Positions 46,101 to 58,544 of a stretch of DNA of 64,000 bases are shown here, one piece after another (positions within the stretch are counted from its first letter, which is position 1; the number at the start of each line of letters is the position of its first letter). The position numbers were made by a program, and so were the translations under genes. This stretch comes from Irpex lacteus (Eukaryota; Basidiomycota; Agaricomycetes; Polyporales; Irpicaceae), in the NCBI GenBank assembly GCA_001986395.2, contig MQVO02000027.1:1-64000 (forward strand), read 5' to 3'. The notes below the pieces were generated by a model. That model was not told the origin of the DNA. It ran no database searches and saw nothing but the letters and a program-made list of their open reading frames with translations.

Positions 46101-49100
46101 AACATTTGTCAACAATCCAGCGTGAAGTGTGTACATCCTGGAAAAAAGATAAGAAACTATCTGAGAAGCAGACGGACGGAGTTCATCCCCTTACCAATGC
46201 TGCTAAGACCTATAAAACGAGCCATTGGAATCAAAGGGCAGACCGTAGATAGGGCTATGTTACTTACGTCGTCCAAAAGCACAATCTCGGCGCGGGAGTA
46301 CACTGCTCTGGCGAGAGTGACACGGGCCTGGGTAGAAGCGATGAGCGTAGTGACGAATGAGCAAAATAGCAAAATCTTACCTTTTGACCGCCACTATTAT
46401 TAGCACAGTTGGGTTAGTAGTGATGACGGACTATACTCAACAAGATATACCTGAGAGTGAGACCTTTTTCGCCTACTTCCGTCGCATCGCCAGCCTCGAA
46501 TAAGCTTAAGTCCCGCGTTAGACCGCACTGGTATATAACTAACGACCAATTGTCAATGAATGCACGTGTTTGGTCTTAAATCGACAAACCCTTCTTATAA
46601 CGCTCCTCATCAAACGGTGAACCAAAGACAATATTTTCCTGCGCATACGGGTTAGAGTAATTTTGATGTTATGCAGAAGGCCTGCGTGTACCTTAATGGT
46701 CTCGTTTTGTACCCAGGACTCCTGCGCGGCGTACGCAACACCGCCCTCTCGGGGCAGGTTTGTCCAAGATTCTGGACCGGAAGGTATGTAATGCATCTCG
46801 CCCAAGAGTGCCATGAGCAACGACGTCTTGCCAGAACCGGTGGGTCCAATGATCAAGTTAAACGCGCCCTTCTTGAAGACCAACTCGTCGTCGATGTGCA
46901 AGCGGAATGCCTGCTTGGACGGCGTCAGAGTCCCGTCGGAGGCTTCGTTGGACCAAGAGAAGGTTGCATGACCGAACCCGATGTCGGATTTGTGTTCAGC
47001 AGAAGAATCAACAATGATATCCTCCTTGGACTTTTCAGTGAAGGCGTCGAGTAACTCAGTCTGAACGTATCGATTAGTCCAGGCCCGGATATGTGCTCAT
47101 AAACTAAAGTTAAGGCGCTCACATCACGTAGGAACTCAGCGATACGACCAAGGGAGACGTTGGCTATGAAGAAAGAGATTAGATTGCGCACTCTGCAGCG
47201 ATTTGAGTGCACTCACCAGTGATCAGCACGGGTAAAAGGCCGAAGACACGGAACAACTGTGTCCTAATCATGTTGAACGCTATGGGCTCAATTAGCATGG
47301 CCTTTATTACCTAAGTATAAAGGACAACCGCACCCGTCATAGAGGAGAACACGATCGAGGCTAAGACAAAAAGGTAAGGTATGAAACGGGCAAGTAGGGG
47401 CAAGCAGGTCCGTACCAGTCAAGGGCTTCTTTTGCACCGCGGTCTATGGCAAACTATCAGCTCATGAAAAGATTGTATCATAAGGTACATGCACTTACAT
47501 AAACGCCATACGTTACCACCATGTGGACCAACGGGATGGTGTGACTGAATATTTCAACAGTCAGTATCGTTTGAGTGGCAGTCTCCACACCACGACGCAC
47601 TTAGCTGTGTTGGACGCCATACCAAGTAGTTTACGCCTCCACACCCACTTCAACTCTTCCTCACGCTTCTCAGAAACAGACTCCTTGACTCGACTTTCCC
47701 AGCCAAAGAGCTTAATCATACGTAACACGCTCATCACTGACAAGTGAAATGACGGTCAGTAAGTTGGACATGCTATCCAGAAATGCCCCTTACTTTCAGT
47801 GACATTCTGGACACGCGCATCGGTGGCCTTCATCTTCTGTTTCTGGACAGTGCTCGTCAAGGAAGCTACCCAGCCAGGTACCGGGGTTAACGCGACCATC
47901 ACTGCTAGACCGACGAACGAACTCCAGCCTAAGATCGCATAGAGGAACCACATGCCGAGCGCAAGCTGCAGCGGACAAGAAACAACTGCAAAGTAGTGAT
48001 ATATGTTAGTTTTCTGTAATTTTGATAATAAACTGAATGGACCCACGAAGAAAGAGGAAATCCCGCCCTGTAGTGATGTTTTCCAAATCACTGGTGACTA
48101 GGTTGTTGATCTTGCCCATGAAGTTGCTCGTCTTCTTTTTGATTTCCTTCTCAGCCTCTACGACGACAGTCTTTGCGGTGTCCGCAACTTTGCCAGCCTC
48201 TGGAGCAACAGCGGTAGTAGCGGTGGTGCTGGTGACAGCAGTAGTAGACGAAGCAGCAGTAGCACTCCGCGAGTGGACTGTCTCTTCATCGTCACCCTCA
48301 GACGAGCCTTCTTCTGGTGTGTTGGACCGCTCTGTGTCGCTGGCGGGTGCGCTGGGAGGAGCACTTTCGGTACCTTCCTTCTTGTCGCCCGTTTCTGCTT
48401 TCAGGCGGATGCGGAGGGCATGTTCGAAAACAAGGGACGTTATAATTGCCTCCGTGCGCACAAGTGAGGCTGTCTGTATGGAAATGAGTGACAACTCGTG
48501 AAAATGGCATGGAGCCCATACTCACCGAAAGGTAGATGTACAGCTGCCATAGCAAAGAGTAAACTATAGGTGACGCGGCGATAAGCAAAATCCAGAGCCA
48601 TGGCTTGACGATGGCGTCCTCGCCGCCATTCTCGAGGTAACTGGTGGTTCTACGGTGTCAACTTGATTTCCGTGTATGGCTTCAGAAATATACTCACGTT
48701 AATAGCCTGTTGGTTCCGATGGGGCCAGCAATCATAGATGCAGCCTGTACAACAATCCAATCAATGAATGAGAAGTTGAGGGTCACCTCATGTCACTCAC
48801 CAGGAACACGATGCAGAGTACTTGCAAAATCAGGGACCGTCTGAAAATGACGACAAGCCCGAAGAATAGATTGCGTTTGGGTGCTCCGGAGAATGGGTCG
48901 AGACGCTGAAAGTAATATTCTTAGGAAACAGATCACTGCAACTGCCAACTTACACAACTCACATGAAAGCCGCGCTTGATCAAATTCTTAGCCGAATCGT
49001 AATCAGCCAGCGGGGGAAGCTGGTCACTGCTCAGATGCTTGACACGCGAGGCCTGGAAGATGATAGGGTCCAAAAATATGTACAAGATGAAGGAGAACAG

Positions 49101-49977
49101 AGATGCCGTTTGTTCTGGGTTCGCGATGGGGAACGGTTCCTTTACGCTGTATCAATATCGAGTTCCCTTCTAGATTCAGGAGCGGTGAACTCACAAAAGG
49201 ATCCACGGGAATGTACGGATAGGGCTCAAAGATGGGGAGTACGAATCCAGCAAGCCCTGCAAGTGCCACCTTTGCCCACAGGATTTGTCCCTCAGCCTCA
49301 TCGGCAGGGTGGAGGGTGAAAGTCGTCAAAGGCCATACATCACGATAGAAGTACAAGGCCAGCGTGGCAAATGAGACCACGGACAAGTGGAAGGAGAACG
49401 TGATTGCAGGTCGAACCGTCGCGAACGCATTGAACACACCGAGAACAGTTGAGTAAACCTGTGAGCTAGGTCAATACTTTGCAGGGGCGTTATGAAGTGA
49501 CTGAGCTTACAGAGGTCAACACCAGAGCAACGTTGTACCATGTCCAGCCACCTTTTGCAGAAGAGACCACAGTAAGAACAAACAATGCGAGAAGTGCCAG
49601 AAGTCGCGTAAACTTGAATGCGAATATGGTCGCTGTGCCTCTTTTGCCAAACCAGGAGGTTGGCTGTTCCGGGATCTTGACATGCTCCTCGCTCGTCTCC
49701 CTATTGCCAAACAAACGTTGGACTAATTTTGTAGATAGAATTCCTTGAATAACAAGCACGATGACCGAAGCCGCCGCAACGTAGGCAGGAAAGAACCTTT
49801 CGTCCTTCCAAGCCCTAATTGTGTGCACGTGTCAGAAGTCGTAAAGCTCGAAACGTGGCGCATGAAAACGTGCCTTTTACTTGGCGCATCCAAGCTACTT
49901 ATTATTGCGCCCCATCCGAGTCTTTCTTCGAAGAGTTCGTTCACCAACACGGTTTGTGTCCACCATCCGTAGTCCAT
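43153..49977 (-). CDS. ABCC/MRP-type ABC transporter copy C
   Basis: The most complete of the three paralogues. Exon 1 (49977 to about 49882) starts [10 protein letters not shown] and joins RAWKDERFF across a short intron. TMD0 (about 49820-49190), TMD1 (about 48960-47250), NBD1 with GPTGSGKT near 46830 and Walker B IVLLDD near 46280, a linker, TMD2 (about 45760-44500), and NBD2 with GRTGSGKS near 43975, [14 protein letters not shown] and VAHRL follow. It ends EAKVA-stop at 43153. The two-TMD, two-NBD plan with TMD0 is that of yeast Ycf1/Ybt1-like vacuolar or plasma-membrane exporters of conjugates or drugs; substrate and location are not determined by the sequence. Same orientation and intron plan as copy B. 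Confidence 0.9.
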
Positions 49978-50669
49978 GGTGGTAGTTCGTAGAGAGTCGA
50001 GAAGGTCGACCCTGGGCCTTTGCTATGTATCTGTGACTCAGCTCCCAGCCTTATGTACTCACTCCGAGCCGTTAATGCGTTATCGGCGGGAGCGCCCTGT
50101 CTAGTGGCTGCAGCCGGTCAACTGCTCATGTAGGCCGTTGTTCATCAGCGCAGTAGGGTCCGACATTGTTGAAAGACCGCATGGGTCTCAGCAAATTCTC
50201 AGCCTATCACCATTTGTAAGATTCATCTCAGGTGGTACAACAGGGCGGTGCACAGCCCCCAGGGGGGCGCGCTTGTTTCCATACAGTATGTTCTCCCCGC
50301 TTGCTTCCTTTTTCGCTCCCCGCAGCGTGATACCAGGTGCTACCGCATCCGCATCATCCAGCGACCCCTTCCTCCAACGACGTCCCACCAATGAATTTTT
50401 GAAAGGCGAACCTTTCAACCAGGCCATAAGTAGCAGTCCATCTGCGCACTTGACATTTTCCAAGCTCAACCAACAATGAACATCATCTATACAGTCATGT
50501 ACACGATAGTTTGACAGCAACTCGATGGCATTCGTATCGCACAAATGCTGAACGAGGCGCGCGAAATAGTACAACAGATGTCCGTGTATCTACTTATGAA
50601 AAACGGATAGATACGCTTGGCTCGCTACAATAATACACTTGAATTTCTTTCTTTCTAAAATTACATGGC
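49978..50669. promoter_or_regulatory. 5' region of transporter C
   Basis: No gene is supported. It contains the promoter of copy C and the 3' flank of the hexokinase gene. No clear TATA or repeat was found. Confidence 0.4.
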
Positions 50670-52862
50670 TCATAGGCCTTGTTTGATGGCTTGCAGGGCG
50701 CACAGCGCAGCTAAGAATAGAGTCAGCGAGGAACACCGGGATGGATCACGAATGCCAACTGACCTCCGACGCCGCTTCCATCCTTTGCCATTCCGATATC
50801 TACGCGACTCTCAACTTCTTCACCAACCAGTTTGCGAAGTGATGCACGAAGACGGGTATTAAAGTTGGGGTAATGTTGGATCAAACTGGGAAGGCCCTCT
50901 GTGAGTTACGTTGTTCTGATTGGTCAGACTGGAAGCAGCTTACCTGCCGTCCACGCCCACAATGACATGCTCCTCTGGAGGTGTAACTCCACCACCCAGC
51001 TTTGCACGGCCGGTCTGTATCAATACAGTCGCTACGGCAGTTGCGCTCAGCTGAGCTGCACGGTTGGCGACAATCGACACGGCCCAACGGACGATGGCAG
51101 CATCTCGTAGCGATACATGGGCAGGGTCGAGGAAGAAATACTGTACAATGATGCTTCGGATCTTCTCGAGACGGGCAACGTCTTCCGGAGACGCTTTGTC
51201 TAAGTCTAAGAAATGGTGGGGGACCTCTTTGGCATTCGTCGCATGAGCTTGTGCAACTTCTGGCGAAGCGGCATCCAGCGCTGGGTCGTGCGCGCCTTCG
51301 ACGGGCTTTACATGGACATCTTGAGGGCGTCCTGCCTCCCAAGCAGCTTCGATCTCACTCATGACGGCAGTGTCGATGCCATAATGGTCGTTAAGCGTGG
51401 AACTTGAATAGCCACTGAAGATGAGAGGGTTGGGTGCGGCGTCGATCAGGGTCAAGAGGATGTTACGGGTGATTTCTCCAAGGTACATGCCAGAGATAAA
51501 CTTCTCGAACGCGTGATCTTTGGGGTTAATCGACTTGCGGTCGAGTTTGTTGTCGAAGGGTGTGGTAGGAAGTACAGAGCGCTGCAAGTTCGAAGATTAG
51601 TGAGCGATAATTGAGCATGGGTAGCCACGTAGCTGGGATACTGACCGAGTTATCGAACGCACCCCATTCCGTGTTGATGACCATATCGCCGCCATTCTTG
51701 CGCACAGGTGAGTCGCCGAGTTTGACGATGTTTTCAACCTTCTCGATGTAAGCACCATTTGTTCCTGTGCCAAAGATAGCACCTAGACAATGGCCGGATA
51801 AGTAAACTGGAATGAAAATGCGATATGTGAAACACACCAAGAATACATCCACCCGCGGTGTACGCATGGGAAAGGAGAGCGCCAACGGTCTAAAAAGTAC
51901 TTCAGCGTGCAATTGAATGTCTGCTGATAGAATACTCACGTCGTTAACAAGAGCGACACAGCGGACGTGCAAATGTTTCCTGTTGAAAGCATCCTGCAGC
52001 AATTGGACGACATCGTGACCGACGGCGTTCTTTGCGGAAAAGCCCTTGGACCACGTGAGGATCTTCCCTTGATTCAGAGCGGTTTGCTCGACCGGGAAAC
52101 TGAACGTAAGACCCAAAGGCAGCGCTGGATCAGAGGCTGGATTGATCTCATCGATGGTTGAAGAGCCCGCAAATGGATTTTGGGCGGCGGTTGTTGGGGA
52201 GACGGACGGCGTAGAGAGGAATGCGTCTACTGAATCAGCGAGATAGTCTGAGACGGGTTGATGTTAGTGCACGCTCTGCGGGACACTGAGGAATACACAC
52301 CAAAGAGCACACTGGCTTCTCCTGTCTTGAGAGCCTCGGATACTTTGTACTTTTGCTGTCTCAAGCTGAATTTGTGGTTTCCCAGAAGTTTGACCTCGCA
52401 GACACGCCTACACAGCTATTGTCAATGCAACGCTCCACCTGAGCTGAACACTGCACGTACAAGTTCGTTCCTCCAAGATCCAAAGCCAGGAAAGTGCTGT
52501 TGAGCACATGTCAGAGATAACTCAATAAGACACGATCTATCTCGCGCGAAACTTCTCTCGCGCGTGTTGACCACGAAGTGATGTAATGCCTACTCACCCA
52601 GTCTCAGATCCGTCTGGCACGCCGGTCACGAAACTCGGTCTTAGGAACAGTCAGATAACCTGCTGCGGAATGAACTCGTGCATACGTACATCATCGCCAT
52701 GGGGTGGTTGTATTCACTTAATCCCAGCCGGAAATCCTTCAGAAACTGGTTGACGATGTCATTTAGCTTTTCGTCGCTGAGATGGAACGAGGCCTCGATG
52801 TCGTCGAAGATAGCCCGCTCAGCCTCTGGGCTGGCGCCGTTTGGAATGGTTATGGGTGACAT
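50670..52862 (-). CDS. HXK1: Hexokinase
   Basis: Phosphorylates glucose and other hexoses with ATP, the first step of glycolysis, in the cytosol. About ten exons; the first ones are 52862-52690, 52639-52598, 52496-52461 and 52407-52301. The phosphate-binding loop LALDLGGTN is split by introns; sugar-binding segments LGLTFSFP and WSKGF, GAIFGTGTNGAY (about residue 235) and NTEWGAFDN follow. The C-terminal adenosine-binding part reads VGVDGSL...GSGVGAALCALQA and ends QAIKQGL-stop. The N-terminus MSPITIPNG has no mitochondrial signal. The segment MIPSFVTGVPDGSETG fits hexokinase rather than glucokinase. It shares a 1.1 kb divergent upstream region with the ATP synthase gene. Frame is intact. Confidence 0.96.
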
Positions 52863-53965
52863 CGGGGAGAGAGGGGGGTTGGGGAAGGAGGAGAGGCAGA
52901 CTCAAGGTAGAAATATCTGACTGCTTTCTCAATCAGGGAGTGGTATATGACATCTTTGAGGCACATTCACGTGGGCCGGCGGCTCCGGAAGCCTGGTCGC
53001 CCTCGGTGGCCTCACGGTGCTTACGCGCCCGGCGTCTGCCCGCACGACCGCCGCTCTCGGCCGCCCCCACAGCGGAGTCGGGGCACGGCTACAAGGTTTA
53101 TATGGCCCCGCCTCCGACTTCTGTCTCGCCCAGCCAGTCGTCCGCCTCGTCGAGAGCTGGCCAGCAAGAAACATATCCAGGAAATCTTCAGTTTTCAATC
53201 TTGGCAAATCACGCAGCGTCGAACAGCTTATCCGACGATCCGTTGATCTCTCTTGTTTGGCTCTTGCGTAGAACGTAGAAGCATACGCCGAAGGTTTATC
53301 GCCGCAAATAGTACTCCCGACTCCTGTCCAAAGTGTAACTATCTCGTCTTCGTCGACTCTTATTCAGCCTTCTCTCGGTCCCAAAGATATCGACAGCCGA
53401 GTTATCTGCGATTGGTTGAGTGCATCCCAAAGCGTAAATAGGAGGAGGCAACGATACGCTGCTCGTCAACATACTTCAATAAGAACTCAGCAGTGACTCA
53501 GGCTAAATAACGGCTTAGGGATCGTACTTGCGCGATTCAATGAGGAGAAACATCGCAGATTAATTGTCGTATCGTACTCTTCAAATCTCACTTTCAGTAT
53601 TATCTGCTTCGCAACGTAAAGTAGCAGGTACATGTCTCAGGTGCTCACCCATGTCGTGCGTGGCCTCGTATAAAATCGAGAAAGTCGTCCTACAGCTAAT
53701 TTATATATGGGTGCGCACAATGCGACACTTGGTAGATTATTGCATAAATTCGACCTCTGCTGCACGTACTTCGTGGTAAGAGTGGAAAACACACGAAGGC
53801 GCCGACGTCGAGGAGGTCGGCCAAAGCCGGCTATCGAGGCGACAATAGACGCGCGACCTCAGTCCACCTTCAACCTCTTCCTCAACGACTCTCACTCGTT
53901 TTATTGTGCGTAACCTCTCTGTGTACCGTCTATTGCTACATATTAAAAGGAAGAATAGATTCTAG
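52863..53965. promoter_or_regulatory. Divergent promoter region, hexokinase/ATP synthase d
   Basis: A 1.1 kb region between two outward-facing genes. Frames in it are short and without family resemblance. A pyrimidine-rich stretch lies just upstream of the hexokinase ATG on its strand. No repeat stands out. Confidence 0.5.
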
Positions 53966-54781
53966 ATGGCTACGAAAGCAGCGGCAAAGGCGGTGGTGAG
54001 TTTGACCGACATGCATCACGCGTATAACAACACGTTAATTCCTCCCCCCGACACGAAAGGACTTCACCCGTATCTACTCTACGCTCGGTCTCGGAAGGGG
54101 TGCGTCTACTTATGCCGCGCGCAGAGATTCAGATATTGAACAGTCCTTGCAATTACAGAGACTGTCGCTGCCCTCCAGGCCTTCCGCAAGCGTCACGCTG
54201 ACGCCCAGAGAATACATGCTCAGCTTGAGGCTCAGCCCACCACTGTCGACCTCTCTCACTACCGCTCCGTGCTGAAGAACAAGGCCATCGTCGATGAGGC
54301 AGAAAAAATCTTGAAGGAGTACCAGCCCGTGACATACGATGTTAGCGCTCACGTCAAGGCCATCGAGGCCTTCGAGACCAAGGCGGTGCGTCAATAAACT
54401 TGGATTTCGGACTGAGAGTACAACTGACATCCTTTGGCGCAATGAATAGATTGAGAAGGCTAAGGAGACCGAGACGAAGATTGGTGAGGAGTTGAAGGAT
54501 CTCCAGGCTGCTCTTGTCAACATCGAGGAGGCAAGACCACTCGAGGACTTGACAGTACGTATCCTTTGCTCTCGCTGGATGACTATCCTAATAATCCCCA
54601 AAGAACGAGGATGTCATCAAGGCCTACCCTCGTCTCCGCACCACCCTCGAGACTATGGTCAAGAAGGGCAAGTGGACCGTACCCGGTATGTGCTCTTTTC
54701 TTTCCGCGGGCATGCGCATGATGTCTGATAATGACGTCCTCAGGCTACAAGGAGCAGTTCGGCGACTACTCTATCATGTAA
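53966..54781 (+). CDS. ATP7: Mitochondrial ATP synthase subunit d
   Basis: Part of the peripheral stalk of mitochondrial F1Fo ATP synthase. Exon 1 (53966-53995) encodes MATKAAAKAV. The next exon starts DFTRIYSTLGLG, then an intron with GTGCGT leads to ETVAALQAFRKRH. The middle part SHYRSVLKNKAIVDEAEK and a long amphipathic helix (KETETKIGEELKDL) are typical of the family. It ends KWTVPGYKEQFGDYSIM-stop, a well conserved C-terminus. Total length is about 170 residues, normal for subunit d. The frame is intact. It is convergent with calcineurin B, whose stop codon lies 271 bp away. Confidence 0.95.
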
Positions 54782-55052
54782 ACACCTTCTGTCGTTGCAA
54801 TTTAGACCGTGCAGGGCCCGAACGCACATTGACTGTTGTGTTTTAATTGGACAACTATCATGGGACGCTTGAACGATGCATCAGAAAAATCTTGAAACCG
54901 GCCACTCGAAAGCTTTGAATACAAAAGATAGTACAAGACAAGGTGAGGTATGCGCATGTCGTGACCGTGGATGTGATGAGATGTCGTGAGTGCAAAAAGC
55001 CAGAAATCCGGTGAGGTCGAGAGTGGGTATGGGAATGAGCAAAGCTGGTGTA

Positions 55053-55941
55053 TTAGAACAAGTCTTCCAGTGTCATCTGTTTGACGATATCCTGTGAAGT
55101 GCGAACCCTGCCTCAATAAGAGGCACAACCAAACAGCAATTGACATGCGCACCGTGTTGGACACCATCTGAGCGAATTCTTCAAAGCTGAGCTTGCCATC
55201 CCCGTCTTGGTCTGCTTCCATGATTGTCTTGTCGACAATCTGCTGCAGCTGCCCATCCTTCAGGTTATTGCCAACCATCATCTTCAATACCAGGAACAGC
55301 TCTCCATTGGAGATGAACCCGTCGCGATCCATGTCATATACCTTGAACGCGACTGGGGCAAAAACGTGTATGTCAGATACACATCCTGGGTGTTAACGTA
55401 TCTGCGGAGCACGTACATCGAAGTTTCTCTTCTCGGCCTCCTCTGCTGCTGAATGCGCTCAAACCGCCCACGAACTCTTGAAAGTCGACTGTTCCTCCAC
55501 CACTGTTCAAGAGGGTATCAGCGGAACATGTATAACTTCAGTCGTAAGACAGACGCACTCTTCGTCGAAGATTGCGATTAAACGTGAGGCCAGAGGGTTG
55601 TTGGCAATCTGTGGTATCTGCAGGAACTCTTCACGGTCGATGGACCCAGATCCGTCGCTACAGAGTCGGGTGGCGTCAGCTCATGAACTTGAAACCAAGA
55701 CGATAGCTGCTCACCTGTCGAGTTTCATGAACCGCTTCTTCAGCCGTTCCAACTCTCCTGCATTGACTGTAACGCATTCACAAGGTTAATTAACCATGCC
55801 TTCATTGACCGTACAGATAAACGGTTTACGAACAATTGGAGCGCTTCTGCATGTCCTCCATAAACTGAGATTCTGTGACATACTTGAACTCAGCAGATGC
55901 GCATGCGATGACCACAGACTGGACTAACGCGTTTGTCCCAT
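55053..55941 (-). CDS. CNB1: Calcineurin regulatory subunit B
   Basis: Ca2+-binding subunit of the protein phosphatase calcineurin, acting in calcium signalling, stress response and hyphal growth. The start MGQT at 55941 carries the N-myristoylation Gly2. Four EF-hands follow: [36 protein letters not shown] and [12 protein letters not shown], all with intact ligand positions. The C-terminus is [16 protein letters not shown], as in fungal CnB. Several introns; the one after KRSN probably uses a GTTCGT donor, which restores [13 protein letters not shown]. Length is about 175 residues. It is divergent from MSS1 with 344 bp between start codons. Confidence 0.95.
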
Positions 55942-56285
55942 GGCTTCGACTTGTCTTGGACATCTTCTGTTCTGTGTGTGCCGAGGAGAGATGGAGGGAA
56001 AAACAAAGGTCGTTATGGACCTGGAAATCGAGCGGTCAGTAGAATCCCATCAGACGCCTTCTTTGGCAGCGGATGCGAGGCGTGCACGAGTTCCGAGTTT
56101 TTGTCAAGTTACACCGAACACTCACGTCCAGAAGTCGACATTCTGCGCTCATCATGAGCTATGCTTCCTAAGGATGCTTGCAAGAAGCCTCGTGAGTAGG
56201 CCTGCCACGGGCCTGCCTTGGGGATCGCCAGCCACGCGTAGTTTACGGAACGAGCACCGAATATTTGTGACTTTGCAGGACGTCA
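55942..56285. promoter_or_regulatory. Divergent promoter, CNB1/MSS1
   Basis: A 344-bp gap between start codons facing outward. An ATG at 56171 followed by a GTGAGT donor could belong to an upstream MSS1 exon, but its phase does not join the frame at 56286. Confidence 0.4.
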
Positions 56286-58198
56286 ATGTCAGAATCAAAG
56301 GTGAACTACGACGGACAGAGCCTGGAAGACGCAGTGCAACAACACTGCACGCTCCTCGAAACCTCGCTTCGTTCGGAGGCACAACGCAACACCATCTACG
56401 CGCTCTCTACACCACCCGGCAAAGCAGGTGTTGCTGTCATTCGAGTCTCGGGACCGGAAGCCCTGCAAGTGTGGAGAGACTTTGTGCTACTTCACGCGAA
56501 GAGCCCAAGGGAAAGGAAACAACTGCTGCCAGAGCCTTGGAAGATGCATCGCTGCGATGTCGTGCATCCTCAAACACAGGAGCTACTGGATAGTGGGCTC
56601 GCAGTGTTCTTTAAGGTGAGTCTCATCTCCTGTTCGTTCATTTGTTCATATATTCCATAGGCCCAAGTCATTCACCGGGGAAGATGTACTCGAGCTACAT
56701 ATCCACTCGGGACGAGCCATTGTTGCCTCCGTACTGGATGCCCTGGGTAGCAACCCAACTACGTTTAGCTGAGCCTGGAGAATTTACCCGTCGCGCATTT
56801 GAGGTTGGGCGACTTGATCTTACAGAGGTCGAAGGCCTTCATGATCTGATCAATGCCGAAACCGCAAGTCAGAGAAAGGCCGCTCTGCAAGCGTTGGAGT
56901 ACGTTTGTACATGCGGAATCTTCGCCGTTAACCTCCACTGACGAATCATTATTACAAACAGGGCCAACTACGAGCGCATTTTGATAGCTTAAGACAAGAC
57001 ATTCTACGCTCCCTTAGCCTCGTAGAAGCGCTTATTGACTTTTCTGAAGAAGACGTTGAAGAAGGCGTGTATGATCAAGGTAAGTCTTTTGGTAGTCGAC
57101 GGCTCAGGATAATGGTCATACAGAGGCAGCCAAGGACTTAGCTGCAAGAGCTGCGCAAAACATTCAATCATTGCTTTCGGATTTTCGTAAGGGGAGATCC
57201 TGAGGTCGGGTGTCAAGCTCGCGATATTTGGTCCACCCAACGCAGGCAAAAGCAGTTTACTGAACCTGTTAGGTCAGTCTTCGCTTTTACAATCTTACGC
57301 ATACTCGTCACTTATCGCGATATACTGCAGCTCAAAGAGAAGCCGCAATTGTGACAAACATCCCTGGAACAACGCGAGACGTGCTAGAGTTGACATTGGA
57401 CATCGGAGGATTTCCTGTGATCGTTGCAGATACGGCTGGTATACGCGAGACGGAGGATGTCGTAGAGAAAATAGGGGTAGAACGAGCGGCGAATGCGTCT
57501 GTATTTACTGCGGTACCTACTCTGGAATATATTTTATTGACTCTTATGTCTAGTGTAAATGATGCAGATATCGCGTTATGTGTATTATCACTGCCTGAGC
57601 TGCTCGAAGGTCTGAAATACGGGCGGATGTTGCTACCGGAGGGCATCTCTGCGTTAATTCCCAAGGACGATACCCTTGTATTACTCAACAAGACCGATTT
57701 GCTCTTCCTCGAGGATCACCTCCAAGTTAACGACGCCATCGACCAGCTCAAGAAGTTACTCGGCGTCGAGCATCTATGGACTGTGAGCATCAACACTCAA
57801 GACGGTTTTGCAGCATTTTTGCAGGACTTTGGGGGTATATTGAAGAATAGGTATGAGAAGTCGAATCTGCTGCCCTCACTATCATTCACCCTCCCAAGAT
57901 ACGATATTCTAGATCACTCATGGGACCGTGCGGCACCACTGGTCATCAACGCCAGACACCGTGCGCACTTAGATTCTGCTTTACAGTTCTTGCAAGCCTT
58001 CCTGGCCGACCGTGAGTACCGATAGCTCTCGGTGCGTTATTCAACTGAATAACGAGCTTGATTTCAGCCGACAATGACATCGTCCTCGCTGCTGAGGAAC
58101 TACGATACGCTGCACAATCGATAGGTCGCATCACAGGTCGCATAGATGTTGAAGACATCCTAGACGTCATCTTCAGAGACTTTTGCATCGGAAAATAG
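56286..58198 (+). CDS. MSS1: Mitochondrial tRNA-modification GTPase (MnmE/MSS1), with frame breaks
   Basis: GTPase that, with MTO1, modifies the wobble uridine of mitochondrial tRNAs. The N-terminal folate-binding domain ([42 protein letters not shown]) is followed by the G domain: G1 [10 protein letters not shown]2 TTRD, G3 DTAGIRE, G4 NKTD. It ends FCIGK-stop with the catalytic cysteine. The reading frame is broken: the exon after the first intron (starting 56661) is out of phase with exon 1, one extra base is implied near 56760, and one G is missing from a G run near 57191. The rest is well conserved, so these are more likely assembly errors than decay, but a pseudogene cannot be excluded. 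A mitochondrial targeting start was not identified; the ATG at 56286 is the best in frame. Confidence 0.85.
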
Positions 58199-58544
58199 TC
58201 CTGAGCATGTCTTCCATGCGTTGACTCAGAACGCACAAAGTACAATAGTAATGCGATGAATAATATAGACGAGGCGAAATCAAATCCACATGTGGGACCA
58301 AGCCCGAGGCAAAAACGTTCGGCACGTATGATACAAAGTTTGGTATAGAGTTTTGTGGCAATGTGGTATCATCCCTAGCATTAATGAGTCCCTGAGATCC
58401 ACACAGCATACGAAACCCCAATAGAAACAGTGAACTACCTAACAAGACGATACTAGCGATGTCGATGACAAAACAAATCAATTTCACTTATTTTCACCAG
58501 AACACAAAACCGGGAGACACGATGACCTCGAAGTGTGCATTTGC
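58199..58544. other. Convergent intergenic region
   Basis: A 346-bp gap between the 3' ends of MSS1 and the Zn2Cys6 gene. No feature was recognised. Confidence 0.4.

Noticed and set aside
56748..56769. 22-nt GT-AG stretch in MSS1 that would mend the frame
   Set aside because: Far shorter than other introns here, and it would remove bases that align with the conserved protein.
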